A stretch of DNA of 10,036 bases, taken from positions 1-10,036 of the forward strand of contig CACYEE010000065.1 in the NCBI GenBank assembly GCA_902773415.1, in the 5' to 3' direction. Below, one piece after another: positions 1 through 7,005 of this stretch. Source of the DNA: an uncultured Actinomyces sp. (GTDB taxonomy: Bacteria > Actinomycetota > Actinomycetes > Actinomycetales > Actinomycetaceae). Each line of letters begins with the position of its first letter. The stretch's first letter is position 1. A program made the position numbers and the translations under genes. Under the pieces are notes generated by a model. It was given only the letters and a program-made list of their open reading frames with translations, did no database searches and was not told the origin of the DNA.

Positions 1-46
1 CGAAGAAACCTCCGCACAACAGGCGCCCACCGGAAAGGACGACGTC

Positions 47-898
47 ATGGAATACGCGAACCTCGCAACCGGGATGCAGATGCCGATGCTCGGCTACGGC
101 GTCTTTCAGATCGACGACGAAACCACCGAGCGTTGCGTCGGTGAGGCGCTGGCGGCCGGTTATCGCCTGATCGACACGGCGCAGGCATACATGAACGAAC
201 GCGGCGTGGGGGCCGCCATCGCACAGAGCGGAGTTGCCCGCGAGGACATCTTCCTTGTGGACAAGGTGTGGGTGTCAAACTACGGCGAGGGAAAGACGTA
301 CGAATCCATCAAGGCGTCGCTGGAGCTTCTGGGCCTCGATTGCATCGACATGATGCTCCTGCACCAGGCCTATGGCGATTACTACGGCGCATGGCGCGAC
401 ATGGAGCGGGCTTTGGCTGACGGCCTCGTCAAGTCGATTGGCGTCTCGAACTTCGATCCTGTTCGCTTGCTGGACCTCTGCACCTTCGCCAACGTTCCCC
501 CGGTACTGAACCAGGTTGAAACTCACGTCTTCTGGCAGCAAAAGGAAGCCCACGAGAACATGGAAAATCTCGGTGTGCAGCACATGGCGTGGGGTCCGTT
601 CGCCGAGGGAGCGAATGGATTCTTCGCAAATCCGATTCTTGCCGAGATTGGGGCGCGCCACGGAAAGAGCATCGGCCAGGCAGCGCTGCGCTACCTCATT
701 GATTCCGGCGTCGTCGTTATCCCCAAAACCACCAAAGCCGAGCGCATGGCCGAGAATATCGACGTGTTCGACTTCAAACTCACCGCGGCCGAACGCGAGA
801 AGATTGCCGCGCTCGACACCGGCCACGCCGTCTGCTACGACCACACGAACCTTGAAACCGTCGGCGGCCTGCTTGCCTTCATCGCGAGTGCGCTGTAG
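47..898 (+). CDS. Aldo/keto reductase (2,5-diketogluconate reductase-like)
   Basis: This is probably a cytosolic NADPH-dependent reductase of aldehydes or ketones; the substrate cannot be told from sequence. The 283-residue product is one complete AKR (beta/alpha)8 barrel, the normal length for the family. The catalytic tetrad is visible: Asp43 and Tyr48 in DTAQAYMNE, Lys73 in VDKVW and His106 in LLHQAYGD. The family signature GVSNF is at 132-136. The cofactor-binding stretch IPKTTKAERMAEN (225-237) carries the Lys and Arg usual for the NADP 2'-phosphate. The ATG at 47 is preceded by GGAAAGGA at a workable distance. The frame is open upstream to the window edge, but homologues begin about here. 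It is the first of three co-directional genes and a paralogue of the reductase at 1590-2453. AKR membership is very secure; the physiological substrate is unknown. Confidence 0.93.
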   Translation: MEYANLATGMQMPMLGYGVFQIDDETTERCVGEALAAGYRLIDTAQAYMNERGVGAAIAQSGVAREDIFLVDKVWVSNYGEGKTYESIKASLELLGLDCIDMMLLHQAYGDYYGAWRDMERALADGLVKSIGVSNFDPVRLLDLCTFANVPPVLNQVETHVFWQQKEAHENMENLGVQHMAWGPFAEGANGFFANPILAEIGARHGKSIGQAALRYLIDSGVVVIPKTTKAERMAENIDVFDFKLTAAEREKIAALDTGHAVCYDHTNLETVGGLLAFIASAL

Positions 899-905
899 GC
901 CCGCC

Positions 906-925
906 CGGCAGCGGGCCGGCTGCCG
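906..925 (+). terminator. Small GC-rich hairpin after the first reductase
   Basis: CGGCAGC (906-912) and GCTGCCG (919-925) are perfect inverted arms around a 6-base loop, starting 8 bases after the reductase stop. No T-tract follows, so it may be an attenuator or RNA-stabilising stem rather than a full intrinsic terminator. Confidence 0.3.
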
Positions 926-1047
926 TCCAACCAGAATCCGACATCAGCGCCGCCCGCCCAAGCCGGCAGCGGGCAGGCCGTCGGACCCGACTGCCCAAGT
1001 CGGCCTTCAGAGCCGCTGGAGAACAGAGGAAAACCGGGGAGGAAAGA

Positions 1048-1425
1048 ATGAACTCCGACAAGGAAGCCTGCGCCGAGCTGTACCGCAGCCTGTGCGAAGC
1101 GTCGATACGCAAGGATGCTGCCGAGATTTCCCGGATGCTGGCTGACGATTATCTTCTCGTCCACATGACGGGCTTGAAGCAGTCCAAGCAGGACTATCTC
1201 GAAGCACTGGAAGCGGGCGTCCTGAACTACTATTCCGCCGAGCACGACTCCATCGAAGCGACCGTCGCGCCCGATGGCACGAGCGCGAGAATACTGGGCC
1301 GTTCGCGTGTGAACGCCGCGGTCTTCGGCGGCGGGCGCCACACGTGGCGGCTTCAGCAAGACCTCAAAGCCGAGAAGAGGGGCGGACGGTGGGTTCTCGT
1401 CGAGGCCCGCGCCTCGATGTACTAG
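1048..1425 (+). CDS. NTF2-fold / SnoaL (DUF4440)-like small protein
   Basis: The 125-residue product fits the NTF2-like cone fold, which includes DUF4440 and SnoaL-type proteins acting as small isomerases, hydratases or ligand carriers. The N-terminal helices (about residues 4-32) lead into MLADDYLLVHMTG, where family members have the first strand of the pocket. KQSKQDYLEALEAG follows, then beta strands ending in WRLQQDLKAEKRGGRWVLVEARAS. That closing stretch, a strand with W followed by a basic turn and another W, is typical. There is no signal peptide, so it should be cytosolic. AGGAAAG lies directly before the ATG at 1048. It sits 149 bases after one aldo/keto reductase and 164 before its paralogue, all on the same strand, which suggests shared expression. 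Such proteins often neighbour oxidoreductases. Fold assignment is fairly confident; the molecular activity is not known. Confidence 0.8.
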   Translation: MNSDKEACAELYRSLCEASIRKDAAEISRMLADDYLLVHMTGLKQSKQDYLEALEAGVLNYYSAEHDSIEATVAPDGTSARILGRSRVNAAVFGGGRHTWRLQQDLKAEKRGGRWVLVEARASMY

Positions 1426-1436
1426 GGCGCAGCCGC

Positions 1437-1462
1437 TTCGCCTCGGCTCCTTTCGCCTCGGC
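1437..1462. repeat. Short direct repeat after the NTF2-like gene
   Basis: The 11-mer TTCGCCTCGGC occurs at 1437-1447 and again at 1452-1462, 15 bases apart, just after the NTF2-like stop. Such a repeat can arise by slippage in GC-rich spacer. The rest of the 164-base spacer to the next gene shows no gene that I recognise. Confidence 0.4.
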
Positions 1463-1589
1463 CGCCTCGCTTCCAGCCCGCATCAGGCGCACCGGCACAC
1501 AGCGCCGCCAGCAGCGGCAACAGCGCGACAGCGCCAAAGCCCGGCAGGGCAATCAACGAAGGATACGCAACGGAAGAAAGGACAGGGAC

Positions 1590-2453
1590 ATGGCCCTGGA
1601 AAACCAGACCTATGTGAAGCTCAACAACGGAATCGAGATGCCGCAGTTCGGCATGGGCGTCTACATGGTGCCCGAAGGGCCCGCAACCGTCGATGCAGTT
1701 ACTCAGGCGCTCCGCCTGGGCTACCGCCACATCGACACCGCCCATGCCTACCAGAACGAGCGCAGCGTCGGAAAGGCCGTGGCGGAGTCCGGTATCCCGC
1801 GTAGCAACATCTGGATTACGACGAAGCTGTGGCCGAGCGAGTATGGGCGCGGCAAGACCGCTGCCGCTATCGACACGATGCTTGAGCGCCTAGGCACCGA
1901 GCATATCGATCTTCTGCTGCTCCATCAGCAGTTCGGCGATTACATGGGCGCGTGGGCAGACATGGAGGATGCGGTGGACGCAGGCAAGGTTCGCGCCATC
2001 GGGCTTTCCAACTTCGAGAGCGAACGCTTGGAGGAAGTTTGCGGGGCGGCTCGCATCAAGCCGGCCGCTCTGCAAGTCGAATGTCACCCCTACTATCAGC
2101 AGCATGCCTTGAAGGAGCGCGTGGCTCCCTATGGCACGGTGCTCGAAAGCTGGTATCCGCTCGGCCACGGCGATGCGGGCCTGCTCGCCGAACCGCTGTT
2201 CGCCGAACTTGGCGCCAAGCATGGCAAGACTCCCGCGCAGGTGATTTTGCGCTGGCACATCCAAGAAGGCAACGTCATCTTCCCCAAGTCCACGAATCCG
2301 GCCCATATCGCCGACAACATGGACATTTTCGATTTCGCTCTCACCGAGGCCGAGATGGCGGGCGTGGCTGCGCTCGACAAGGGCGTCCGCTACTTCACCA
2401 TGACCCTCGAAGAGCAGGAAGCGAACCTCGGGGCGTTCACGCCGGCCGACTAG
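1590..2453 (+). CDS. Aldo/keto reductase, second paralogue
   Basis: A second complete AKR of 287 residues, probably a cytosolic NADPH-dependent carbonyl reductase. The tetrad is intact: Asp49 and Tyr54 in DTAHAYQNE, Lys79 in TTKLW and His112 in LLLHQQFGD. GLSNF is at 138-142, and the cofactor motif FPKSTNPAHIADN lies at 231-243. That motif has Ile/His where the first paralogue has Arg/Met, so cofactor preference may differ. I place the start at the ATG at 1590, preceded by AGAAAGGACAGGGAC. The open frame reaches back to 1344, but that extension overlaps the NTF2-like gene and reads as low-complexity basic sequence unlike any AKR. Both paralogues share an unusual GDYxGAWxDME segment after the catalytic His, which points to tandem duplication or to a subfamily retained twice. 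A strong hairpin terminator follows immediately. Confidence 0.93.
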   Translation: MALENQTYVKLNNGIEMPQFGMGVYMVPEGPATVDAVTQALRLGYRHIDTAHAYQNERSVGKAVAESGIPRSNIWITTKLWPSEYGRGKTAAAIDTMLERLGTEHIDLLLLHQQFGDYMGAWADMEDAVDAGKVRAIGLSNFESERLEEVCGAARIKPAALQVECHPYYQQHALKERVAPYGTVLESWYPLGHGDAGLLAEPLFAELGAKHGKTPAQVILRWHIQEGNVIFPKSTNPAHIADNMDIFDFALTEAEMAGVAALDKGVRYFTMTLEEQEANLGAFTPAD

Positions 2454-2476
2454 GGCGGCATCTCCATCCAAATACG

Positions 2477-2516
2477 CCGATTGGCGGCAGGTTGCCAACT
2501 TGCCGCCAATCGGTTT
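2477..2516 (+). terminator. Intrinsic terminator of the reductase block
   Basis: CCGATTGGCGGCA (2477-2489) pairs perfectly with TGCCGCCAATCGG (2501-2513). The pairing continues inward through a G-U and GTT/AAC to a 3-base loop, giving a stem of about 17 bp. TTT follows at 2514-2516. It lies 24 bases after the second reductase stop. It is nearly symmetrical, so it could also stop transcripts arriving from the minus strand. Confidence 0.8.
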
Positions 2517-2520
2517 CCCG

Positions 2521-2693
2521 CTTACGCCGCGGCTGTCGGCACCGTGATCGCGAGCGCAAGCTCGCGGGTTGGCTTCAGGCGAGCCGACCGTGCTTGCCGT
2601 GGAACAGGGCGCGGAGCAAGGGCCACGAGGTACGGTCTTTTCCAAAAGCCCTGAACGTGCCAGCCGAAGAGGGCACCTATGAGGTGGGCTACG
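2521..2693. other. Spacer between terminator and guaA relic
   Basis: No gene is recognisable here on either strand. It holds a perfect stem CGCGAGC-GCAA-GCTCGCG at 2549-2566 with a GNRA-type tetraloop on the plus strand. It also holds a short AT stem CTTTT-CC-AAAAG at 2637-2648, just beyond the natural end of the guaA relic when read on the minus strand. Either could be a decayed terminator; neither has a T-tract. Confidence 0.4.
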
Positions 2694-3714
2694 TTACTCC
2701 CGCCCGATGGTTGCCGGCGGCTTGCCGGCCCGTCAAGGACGACGCGGTTGGCCTCGGGCACCGGGTTCGCGATGCGATTGGAGATGCGGGCAAGCACGTC
2801 GCAAGGCAGGCGCGTCCAGTCGGCCGTCATGGAATCCTCGGAGGACGCCGGGCGCAGCACGGTCGGTCGGCCATGTGCACGGCCCCGCCCTGGACGCCCA
2901 TCGACCGAGCATCGGCCAGCAACGCTACGGGGCACTGCCAGATTTCTTCATCCAAGCCCGCCGCGGCGAGCTTTTCACGCACGATTGCGTCGCCAGTTCG
3001 CAAAATCTCCAGGCGCTCGCGCGTCACTTCACCGACAATGCGGATTCTCAGGCCTGGGCCCGGGAAGGGCTGGCGGGCCACGGTATTCTCCGGCATGCCC
3101 GGCTCGTGGCCGATAACATGCACGTCATCCTTGAACGGGCACGCAGCGGCTCGGCCAGTTCGAAGTCCATTTCCTCGGGAAGGCCGTCCACGTTGTGGCG
3201 GCTCTTGATGCGTGCCGTGCCCGTGCCGCCGCCGGATTCAGCAACGTCCGGGTGCAGCGTGCCTTGCACGAGGAACTTCGCTTCTTCCCCGTCGCCCTCG
3301 ATACGCTCGACCATTTCGCGTTGAGCCGCCTCGAAAGAGCGAATGAACTCGCGGCCAATGGTTTTCCGTTTGGCTTCCGGTTCGCCCAACGGCGCCCTGG
3401 TCTTGCCGCCATCACGTGGAAGCCGTAGCAAATGCCAGGGATGGGAACGCCGGCATCGAGAATTGCCGGGTCGGGCGACGGAGTTCCGTGCGCATGCGCC
3501 GAAGAGGGGCCGCCGGAACGAATGGCGGCAGCGGGGTTGCGCGAAAGCATCCGTGCCGCAGTAGCTGTCGAGGGCGCGATTTCGGAGCAGACTCGCGCCT
3601 CGCGCACGTGCCGCGCAACGAGCCGGGCGTATTGGGTGCCGGAATCGACGACGGGGGACGGGGCGGGTTGCGGCGGTGCCCGAAGCGGCCACGGCATTCG
3701 TTGCGTTCAGCCAT
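2694..3714 (-). pseudogene. guaA: GMP synthase (glutamine-hydrolysing) pseudogene
   Basis: This is a decayed copy of GuaA, which makes GMP from XMP, ATP and glutamine. Recognisable pieces run in order on the minus strand but in changing frames. The amidotransferase start is at about 3661-3407: VVDSGTQYARL, SGGPSS and GICYGF, with the nucleophile Cys still present. A piece from the end of the ATP-pyrophosphatase domain is at 3386-3141: EAKRKTIGREFIRSFE, FLVQGTLHPDV, HNVDGLPEEMDFEL. The dimerisation domain is at 3138-2887 (QPFPGPGL, GEVTRERLEILR, IWQCPV) and 2884-2732 (VLRPASSED, MTADWTRLP, RISNRI, NRVVLD). The tail KPPATIGRE with its stop is at 2723-2694. About 180 residues are missing between the first two pieces, including the SGGVDS-type P-loop and the amidotransferase His/Glu. 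With at least four frame changes it cannot encode an enzyme. The ATG at 3714 is a plausible ancestral start but lies in yet another frame. Confidence 0.92.
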
Positions 3715-3935
3715 AAGCCTGACCGTCAGGAGAGCACTGCCGCTTTTCGCCTGGGAAAGCGATGCGCGACACGAATGACTTTTATCCAGATACTTCCCAG
3801 CCACCTCACAGGAGCGGCTTTTAGGTTTTTTCATGTCGACAATGCCCACGAACAATGTGCAAAGCCCATTGGTTCTGGCGCCGGGCCGATTGGACGCGCC
3901 AAGAACAGGCCAGAAAGAACGAAGAAGGTAGACAC
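3715..3935. other. Leader region upstream of the lipoprotein gene
   Basis: This 221-base spacer has no recognised gene. It contains the 13-base palindrome CCTGAC-C-GTCAGG at 3718-3730, which lies directly upstream of the old guaA start. A possible plus-strand promoter is GCGACA (3766-3771), 17 bases, GATACT (3789-3794); it matches consensus only partly. An imperfect AGCC/GGCT stem at about 3799-3820 runs into the T-rich stretch TTTTAGGTTTTTT, which resembles a weak terminator or leader attenuator. The lower GC of 3771-3835 marks it as regulatory rather than coding. Confidence 0.35.
3718..3730. promoter_or_regulatory. 13-bp palindrome upstream of guaA relic
   Basis: CCTGAC and GTCAGG are perfect inverted 6-mers around a single C. 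The position, 4 bases before the probable ancestral guaA ATG on the minus strand, suits an old operator or RNA stem. The function is speculative. Confidence 0.3.
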
Positions 3936-5249
3936 ATGAAGCTTTCCACCGCATGGCGCACGAAACTTGCCGCAAGCATGGCCGTACTCGCCCTCGCTTC
4001 CTCGGCTGCTGGTTGCGATGCGGCGTCGTCAACGGCAACGGATGCGGCAGCGAGCAGCACGGCAAGCAGCTCCGCCTCAAAGACGACGCCGGATGCCACC
4101 GAGACAGCGCAGGAAGAAACGCAGGCGAACACCGCGAGCTACGCCGTCACCGAAATCCCCGATTCGCTCGGCGGCATCTTCACTGCTGCCGACCAGTTCA
4201 CCGAAACAGACCTGGCACAGGGCGTGGACACCTCGAATGCGACGCGCCTTGAGGTCAAGGACGGCGAAGACATGACCATCACGGATGAAGGCGTCTACGT
4301 CATCAGCGGCAGCGCAAGCGAGGCAACAATCCGTGTTGAAGCTGCCGACACGGCGAAAGTCCACCTTGTGTTCGACAACGTGTCCGTCACCAACACGGAC
4401 GCTCCCGCATTGTACGTGCTGAGCGCCGACAAAGTGTTCGTCACGCTCGAAGGCGACAATACGGTGGAGGTCACCGGCCAGTTCGTTGCCGACGGCACCA
4501 CGAACATCGACGCCGCCATCTTCTCCAAGGACGACCTCACGCTGGGCGGAACCGGCTCGCTCGCCGTCTCCTCCCCCAACAACGGCATCACCTCGAAGGA
4601 CGACCTCAAGATCACGGGAGGAACCTACACGGTGGAGGCTGGCACAGGCCACGCCCTTGAGGCCAACGATTCGGTGCGCATCGCCGGAGGCACCTTCCAT
4701 CTGAGCGCCGGCACCGACGGCATCCAGGCCGACAACGACGAAGACCTCTCCCTCGGCTACGTGTACATCTGCGGCGGCGACTTCACCATCGAAGCGGCCT
4801 CCGACGCCATCGAAGCCACCTCCGTCGCCCAGATTGACGGCGGCACCTTCGCCATCGACACCGCCGAAGGCATCGAAGCGACCTACGTGCAAATCAACGA
4901 AGGCGAGGTCGATATCACGGCGAGCGACGACGGCATCAATGCCACCGCCATATCCACCGCCTACGAGGTGAACCTCGAAATCAACGGCGGCACCCTCAAT
5001 GTCGACATGGGTGCCGGGGACACCGATGCCCTTGACTCCAACGGCAACCTCACCATCAATGGCGGCACCGTGAACATCACCGCCCAGTTCGCCTTCGACT
5101 TCGACGGGCAGAGCGCCCTGAACGGCGGCACCGTCACCGTCAACGGCGAACAGGTGACGACCATCGAGAACTCCATGATGATGGGCGGCGGCATGGGCCG
5201 CGGCGGCATGGGTCCCGGCCAAGGAGGAACGGCGCCCGGGCAGCGCTAA
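3936..5249 (+). CDS. Beta-helix lipoprotein, Cthe_2159/DUF4353 carbohydrate-binding type
   Basis: This is predicted to be a surface-anchored lipoprotein of 437 residues. The start at 3936 is preferred because AGAAGG lies just upstream and because a clean signal peptide follows: basic MKLSTAWRTK, a hydrophobic segment to about residue 22, then the lipobox-like SAAGC with lipidated Cys27. The frame extends further back but that part is not signal-like. Residues 28-68 form a Ser/Thr/Ala linker. From about 100 to 405 the chain repeats IxGGTxxIxA and xDGIxA units (for example KITGGTYTVEAG, IAGGTFHLSAGTDGIQA, INGGTVNITA), as in the right-handed beta-helix of the Cthe_2159 family. Members of that family bind acidic or cellulosic polysaccharides and calcium. 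The end (413-437) is a Met/Gly-rich tail, MMMGGGMGRGGMGPG. It stands alone between two pseudogenes. The family call is confident; the ligand is unknown. Confidence 0.9.
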   Translation: MKLSTAWRTKLAASMAVLALASSAAGCDAASSTATDAAASSTASSSASKTTPDATETAQEETQANTASYAVTEIPDSLGGIFTAADQFTETDLAQGVDTSNATRLEVKDGEDMTITDEGVYVISGSASEATIRVEAADTAKVHLVFDNVSVTNTDAPALYVLSADKVFVTLEGDNTVEVTGQFVADGTTNIDAAIFSKDDLTLGGTGSLAVSSPNNGITSKDDLKITGGTYTVEAGTGHALEANDSVRIAGGTFHLSAGTDGIQADNDEDLSLGYVYICGGDFTIEAASDAIEATSVAQIDGGTFAIDTAEGIEATYVQINEGEVDITASDDGINATAISTAYEVNLEINGGTLNVDMGAGDTDALDSNGNLTINGGTVNITAQFAFDFDGQSALNGGTVTVNGEQVTTIENSMMMGGGMGRGGMGPGQGGTAPGQR

Positions 5250-5462
5250 GCCCGTTGTCATAGGCAGCGCGGGCCGGGCAGATGTGACGCAACTTCGCCG
5301 CATTTGCCCGGCTGCCATGCACCATCGCACCCGCCTCCGCTTGATTGCCAAGCAGCCAGGCCTGAGAACAGCACCAAGCCCGCAAGCAGCCGGGCCGTTC
5401 ACGCTGGAGCGGCAAGCATTGGAACCAGCATCCGAACCGTACCTCGCCCCCAGCTGCCGACA
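5250..5462. other. Spacer after the lipoprotein gene
   Basis: No gene is recognised on either strand. The only structure I see is the hairpin at 5273-5312. The remainder is probably decayed sequence downstream of the ATPase relic, read on the minus strand. Confidence 0.4.
5273..5312 (+). terminator. Hairpin after the lipoprotein gene
   Basis: GCCGGGCAGATG (5273-5284) pairs with CATTTGCCCGGC (5301-5312) through 12 positions, one of them G-U, around a 16-base loop. It starts 24 bases after the lipoprotein stop. It lacks a T-tract, so termination strength is uncertain. Confidence 0.45.
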
Positions 5463-6108
5463 CGGAAGCGCGCAAAGCGGAACGTTGCGCATCCAGTCCT
5501 GCTCGCGGTAGCCGGAAAGGCCCATGCGACGCGCCTTGACTTCCGGGTTGCCGCCTTTGAAGGCGCTCAGGCTCTTCGATTTCAGGTTCTCCTCCGCTTT
5601 CGCTTCGATGGCAGGACGCTTGCGGAATCCCGAACCAGGAAGCCGATTTCGCCCGACGGGTTTTCGGCCGACCAATAATGGGGCACGAGGCCGCATTCGC
5701 TTGCAAGCTGCCGGCAGACGTACTGCTCGGCGAGCGCCCCTTGAATTCGGCGAACACCGTATTGCCAGCGAGGACATCTCGCGGATCGAGGCCGCTCATG
5801 GCACCGAGAAGCCCCACGTCAAGCGCAAATACCTTGAACGCATTCATGGAGCAATAGCCCGCAAGCGGAACCTTGGGTTTGCCGGCACGCTTGACTTTCA
5901 CAACAAGGCCAGCCTGCTCCAGCCACGCAAGGCTCTTCTCAAAGTCCGCAGATCGCGTCCCTTTGCGAATCTGCCCGAAGACGAACTTCTTGTTTTCGCG
6001 CGACAGACGCCCGGGAATCGATTGCCAGGCAAGCATGGCGCGTGCAAGGAGGCGGGGCGGAATGCGTTTCGCGAAATCGTTCGCCTACCTGTTGAGGATT
6101 TCCTGTCG
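5463..6108 (-). pseudogene. AAA/DUF4143 ATPase pseudogene, C-terminal half
   Basis: This is a remnant of the widespread bacterial ATP-binding protein with an AAA domain followed by DUF4143; its cellular role is not settled. Reading down the minus strand, the first piece (6108-5737) gives RQEILNR, a TAG at 6087-6085, ANDFAKRIPP, then WQSIPGRLSRENKKFVFGQ, GLVVKV, MNAFKVFALDVGLLGAMSGL and FAEFKG. The frame then shifts within a run of four G bases and continues as AEQYVCRQL, YWSAENPSGEIGFLV (5737-5609). It shifts again to IEAKAEENLKSKSL, SGYREQDWMRNVPL (5609-5463). Both junctions fit the loss of one base, since restoring one nucleotide rejoins the family sequence. The family's EIDFL-type acidic residue has become Gly, and its EVK is EAK. 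The N-terminal ATPase half with Walker motifs is absent, at least up to 6297. The tail ends about where homologues end. Confidence 0.88.
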
Positions 6109-6275
6109 AACGGCGCGCGCCGCACGTGTCCGTTTTTCTCGCTTCACGAGCTTTTCGGCGTCGCGCAAGGTCCGTCAGGCAAGAAAAGCAGACGCGCCAG
6201 CGCCCGAATGCTCCGCCTGGGCCTGCTCGGCGACGACGGGGAACGCCGCATAGGCGAAAAGCGCTCCGCCCCCGC
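6109..6275. other. Unassigned sequence between ATPase relic and tetR
   Basis: No convincing gene is seen. In the frame of the relic's first piece, the minus strand reads a basic segment (EKLVKREKRTRAAR) that may or may not be an eroded part of the same ATPase. A further stop lies beyond it. No Walker A motif is found. Confidence 0.35.
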
Positions 6276-6304
6276 GTGTCACCGCACCTCCGGCCTGCGA
6301 TAAT
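6276..6304 (+). promoter_or_regulatory. Probable promoter of the TetR-type gene
   Basis: GTGTCA (6276-6281), a 17-base spacer, then GATAAT (6299-6304) preceded by TGC, as in an extended -10. The -35 matches TTGACA at four of six positions and the -10 matches TATAAT at five of six. The expected transcript start falls about 25 bases before the ATG at 6338. Confidence 0.5.
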
Positions 6305-6337
6305 GGACGCGGAAGAAGGAAAGAACGAAGGAGGAAC

Positions 6338-6895
6338 ATGCGGAGCACTCCCGGCGCCACCCCCGCTCCGGCCCGTCTCGCGCTGCGCGCCGGCCTTGTC
6401 CGGCTGCTCGAACGCAAGCCGCTGGCCGCAGTGACCGTGCGCGAGCTTGCGAGCGAATCCTTCGTGTCCCGTTCGACCTTCTATGCGCATTGCTCCTCGA
6501 TCGACGAACTGCTTGCCGAGATTGAGGATCTGCACGTTACCGCGCTGGACGAGCTCAACGAGGAGATTGCCAATCCCGAGGCTGCCGGCGAGGAGCGACT
6601 GGGCTTCTATTCGCGCACGCTGGACTATGCGGATGCTCATCTAGCGGATTTCCGCGCTCTTCTTTCGGCTTCGCCGAATGCCCGCTTCGCCGAGAAATGG
6701 AAGGGCGCGGTGCGTTCCCATCTGCGCCGGCGACGCCTTGCCGCCGCGCGTCCGGCGCTTTCCGCGCTCACCGAGGAGGTCGCCGCCTCGGCGGTGATCG
6801 CCGCCTGCGCCTTCTACGTGTCGCATCCGGGCGAGGTCGCCCGGCGCGACGCGATCGGCGTCGTCGCCAAGGCGCTGGCGGTCCTGGACGCATAG
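6338..6895 (+). CDS. TetR/AcrR-family transcriptional regulator
   Basis: A cytosolic one-component repressor of 185 residues, usual for the family. The N-terminal TetR helix-turn-helix spans about residues 14-62. LVRLLERKPLAAVTVRELASE leads to the recognition helix region SFVSRSTFYAHCSSIDELLAEI, which has the characteristic STFYxHxxSxDEL pattern. The C-terminal half (70-185) is an all-helical ligand and dimer domain without a recognisable specific family; its layout resembles the DhaS-like type. The start is fixed by AAGGAGGA ending four bases before the ATG at 6338. A lactonase-like hydrolase gene follows 196 bases later in the same direction. The spacer contains a perfect 19-base palindrome, so that gene is the obvious candidate target, perhaps with autoregulation. 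No copy of the palindrome lies at its own promoter. Confidence 0.9.
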   Translation: MRSTPGATPAPARLALRAGLVRLLERKPLAAVTVRELASESFVSRSTFYAHCSSIDELLAEIEDLHVTALDELNEEIANPEAAGEERLGFYSRTLDYADAHLADFRALLSASPNARFAEKWKGAVRSHLRRRRLAAARPALSALTEEVAASAVIAACAFYVSHPGEVARRDAIGVVAKALAVLDA

Positions 6896-7005
6896 CCTTC
6901 ATCGGGACGACGTCGACGTCCTCGCCCCGCGCCGTCCGGCCCGACGCCGGCAGCGCGCCCCTCGCGCCTCGCCCACGTCGCCCATGCCCGTACCCGCAGC
7001 CGTGG

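Noticed and set aside
1..46. Possible end of an upstream gene
   Set aside because: It is too short to identify in any frame. The frame of the first reductase is open here, but homology begins at the ATG at 47.
1422..1560. Hydrophobic minus-strand stretch (LIALPGFGAVALLPLLAALC) that looks like a membrane-segment remnant
   Set aside because: It is short, in GC-rich spacer, with no start, ribosome site or recognisable family; chance hydrophobicity is enough to explain it.
1344..1589. N-terminal extension of the second reductase
   Set aside because: It overlaps the NTF2-like gene and reads as basic low-complexity sequence. A good ribosome site and the family start lie at 1590.
2549..2566. Perfect stem with GCAA loop
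   Set aside because: There is no T-tract and no gene ending beside it. It could be a chance GC-rich hairpin, so it is only noted in the spacer.
3799..3831. Imperfect AGCC/GGCT stem followed by a T-rich stretch
   Set aside because: The stem is interrupted and no plus-strand gene precedes it, so I mention it in the leader region but do not call a terminator.
4077..5777. A very long open frame (566 codons) on the minus strand, antisense to the lipoprotein gene
   Set aside because: It is a codon-bias shadow of the GC-rich beta-helix gene. Only its first part (5609-5463) is meaningful, as the tail of the ATPase relic.
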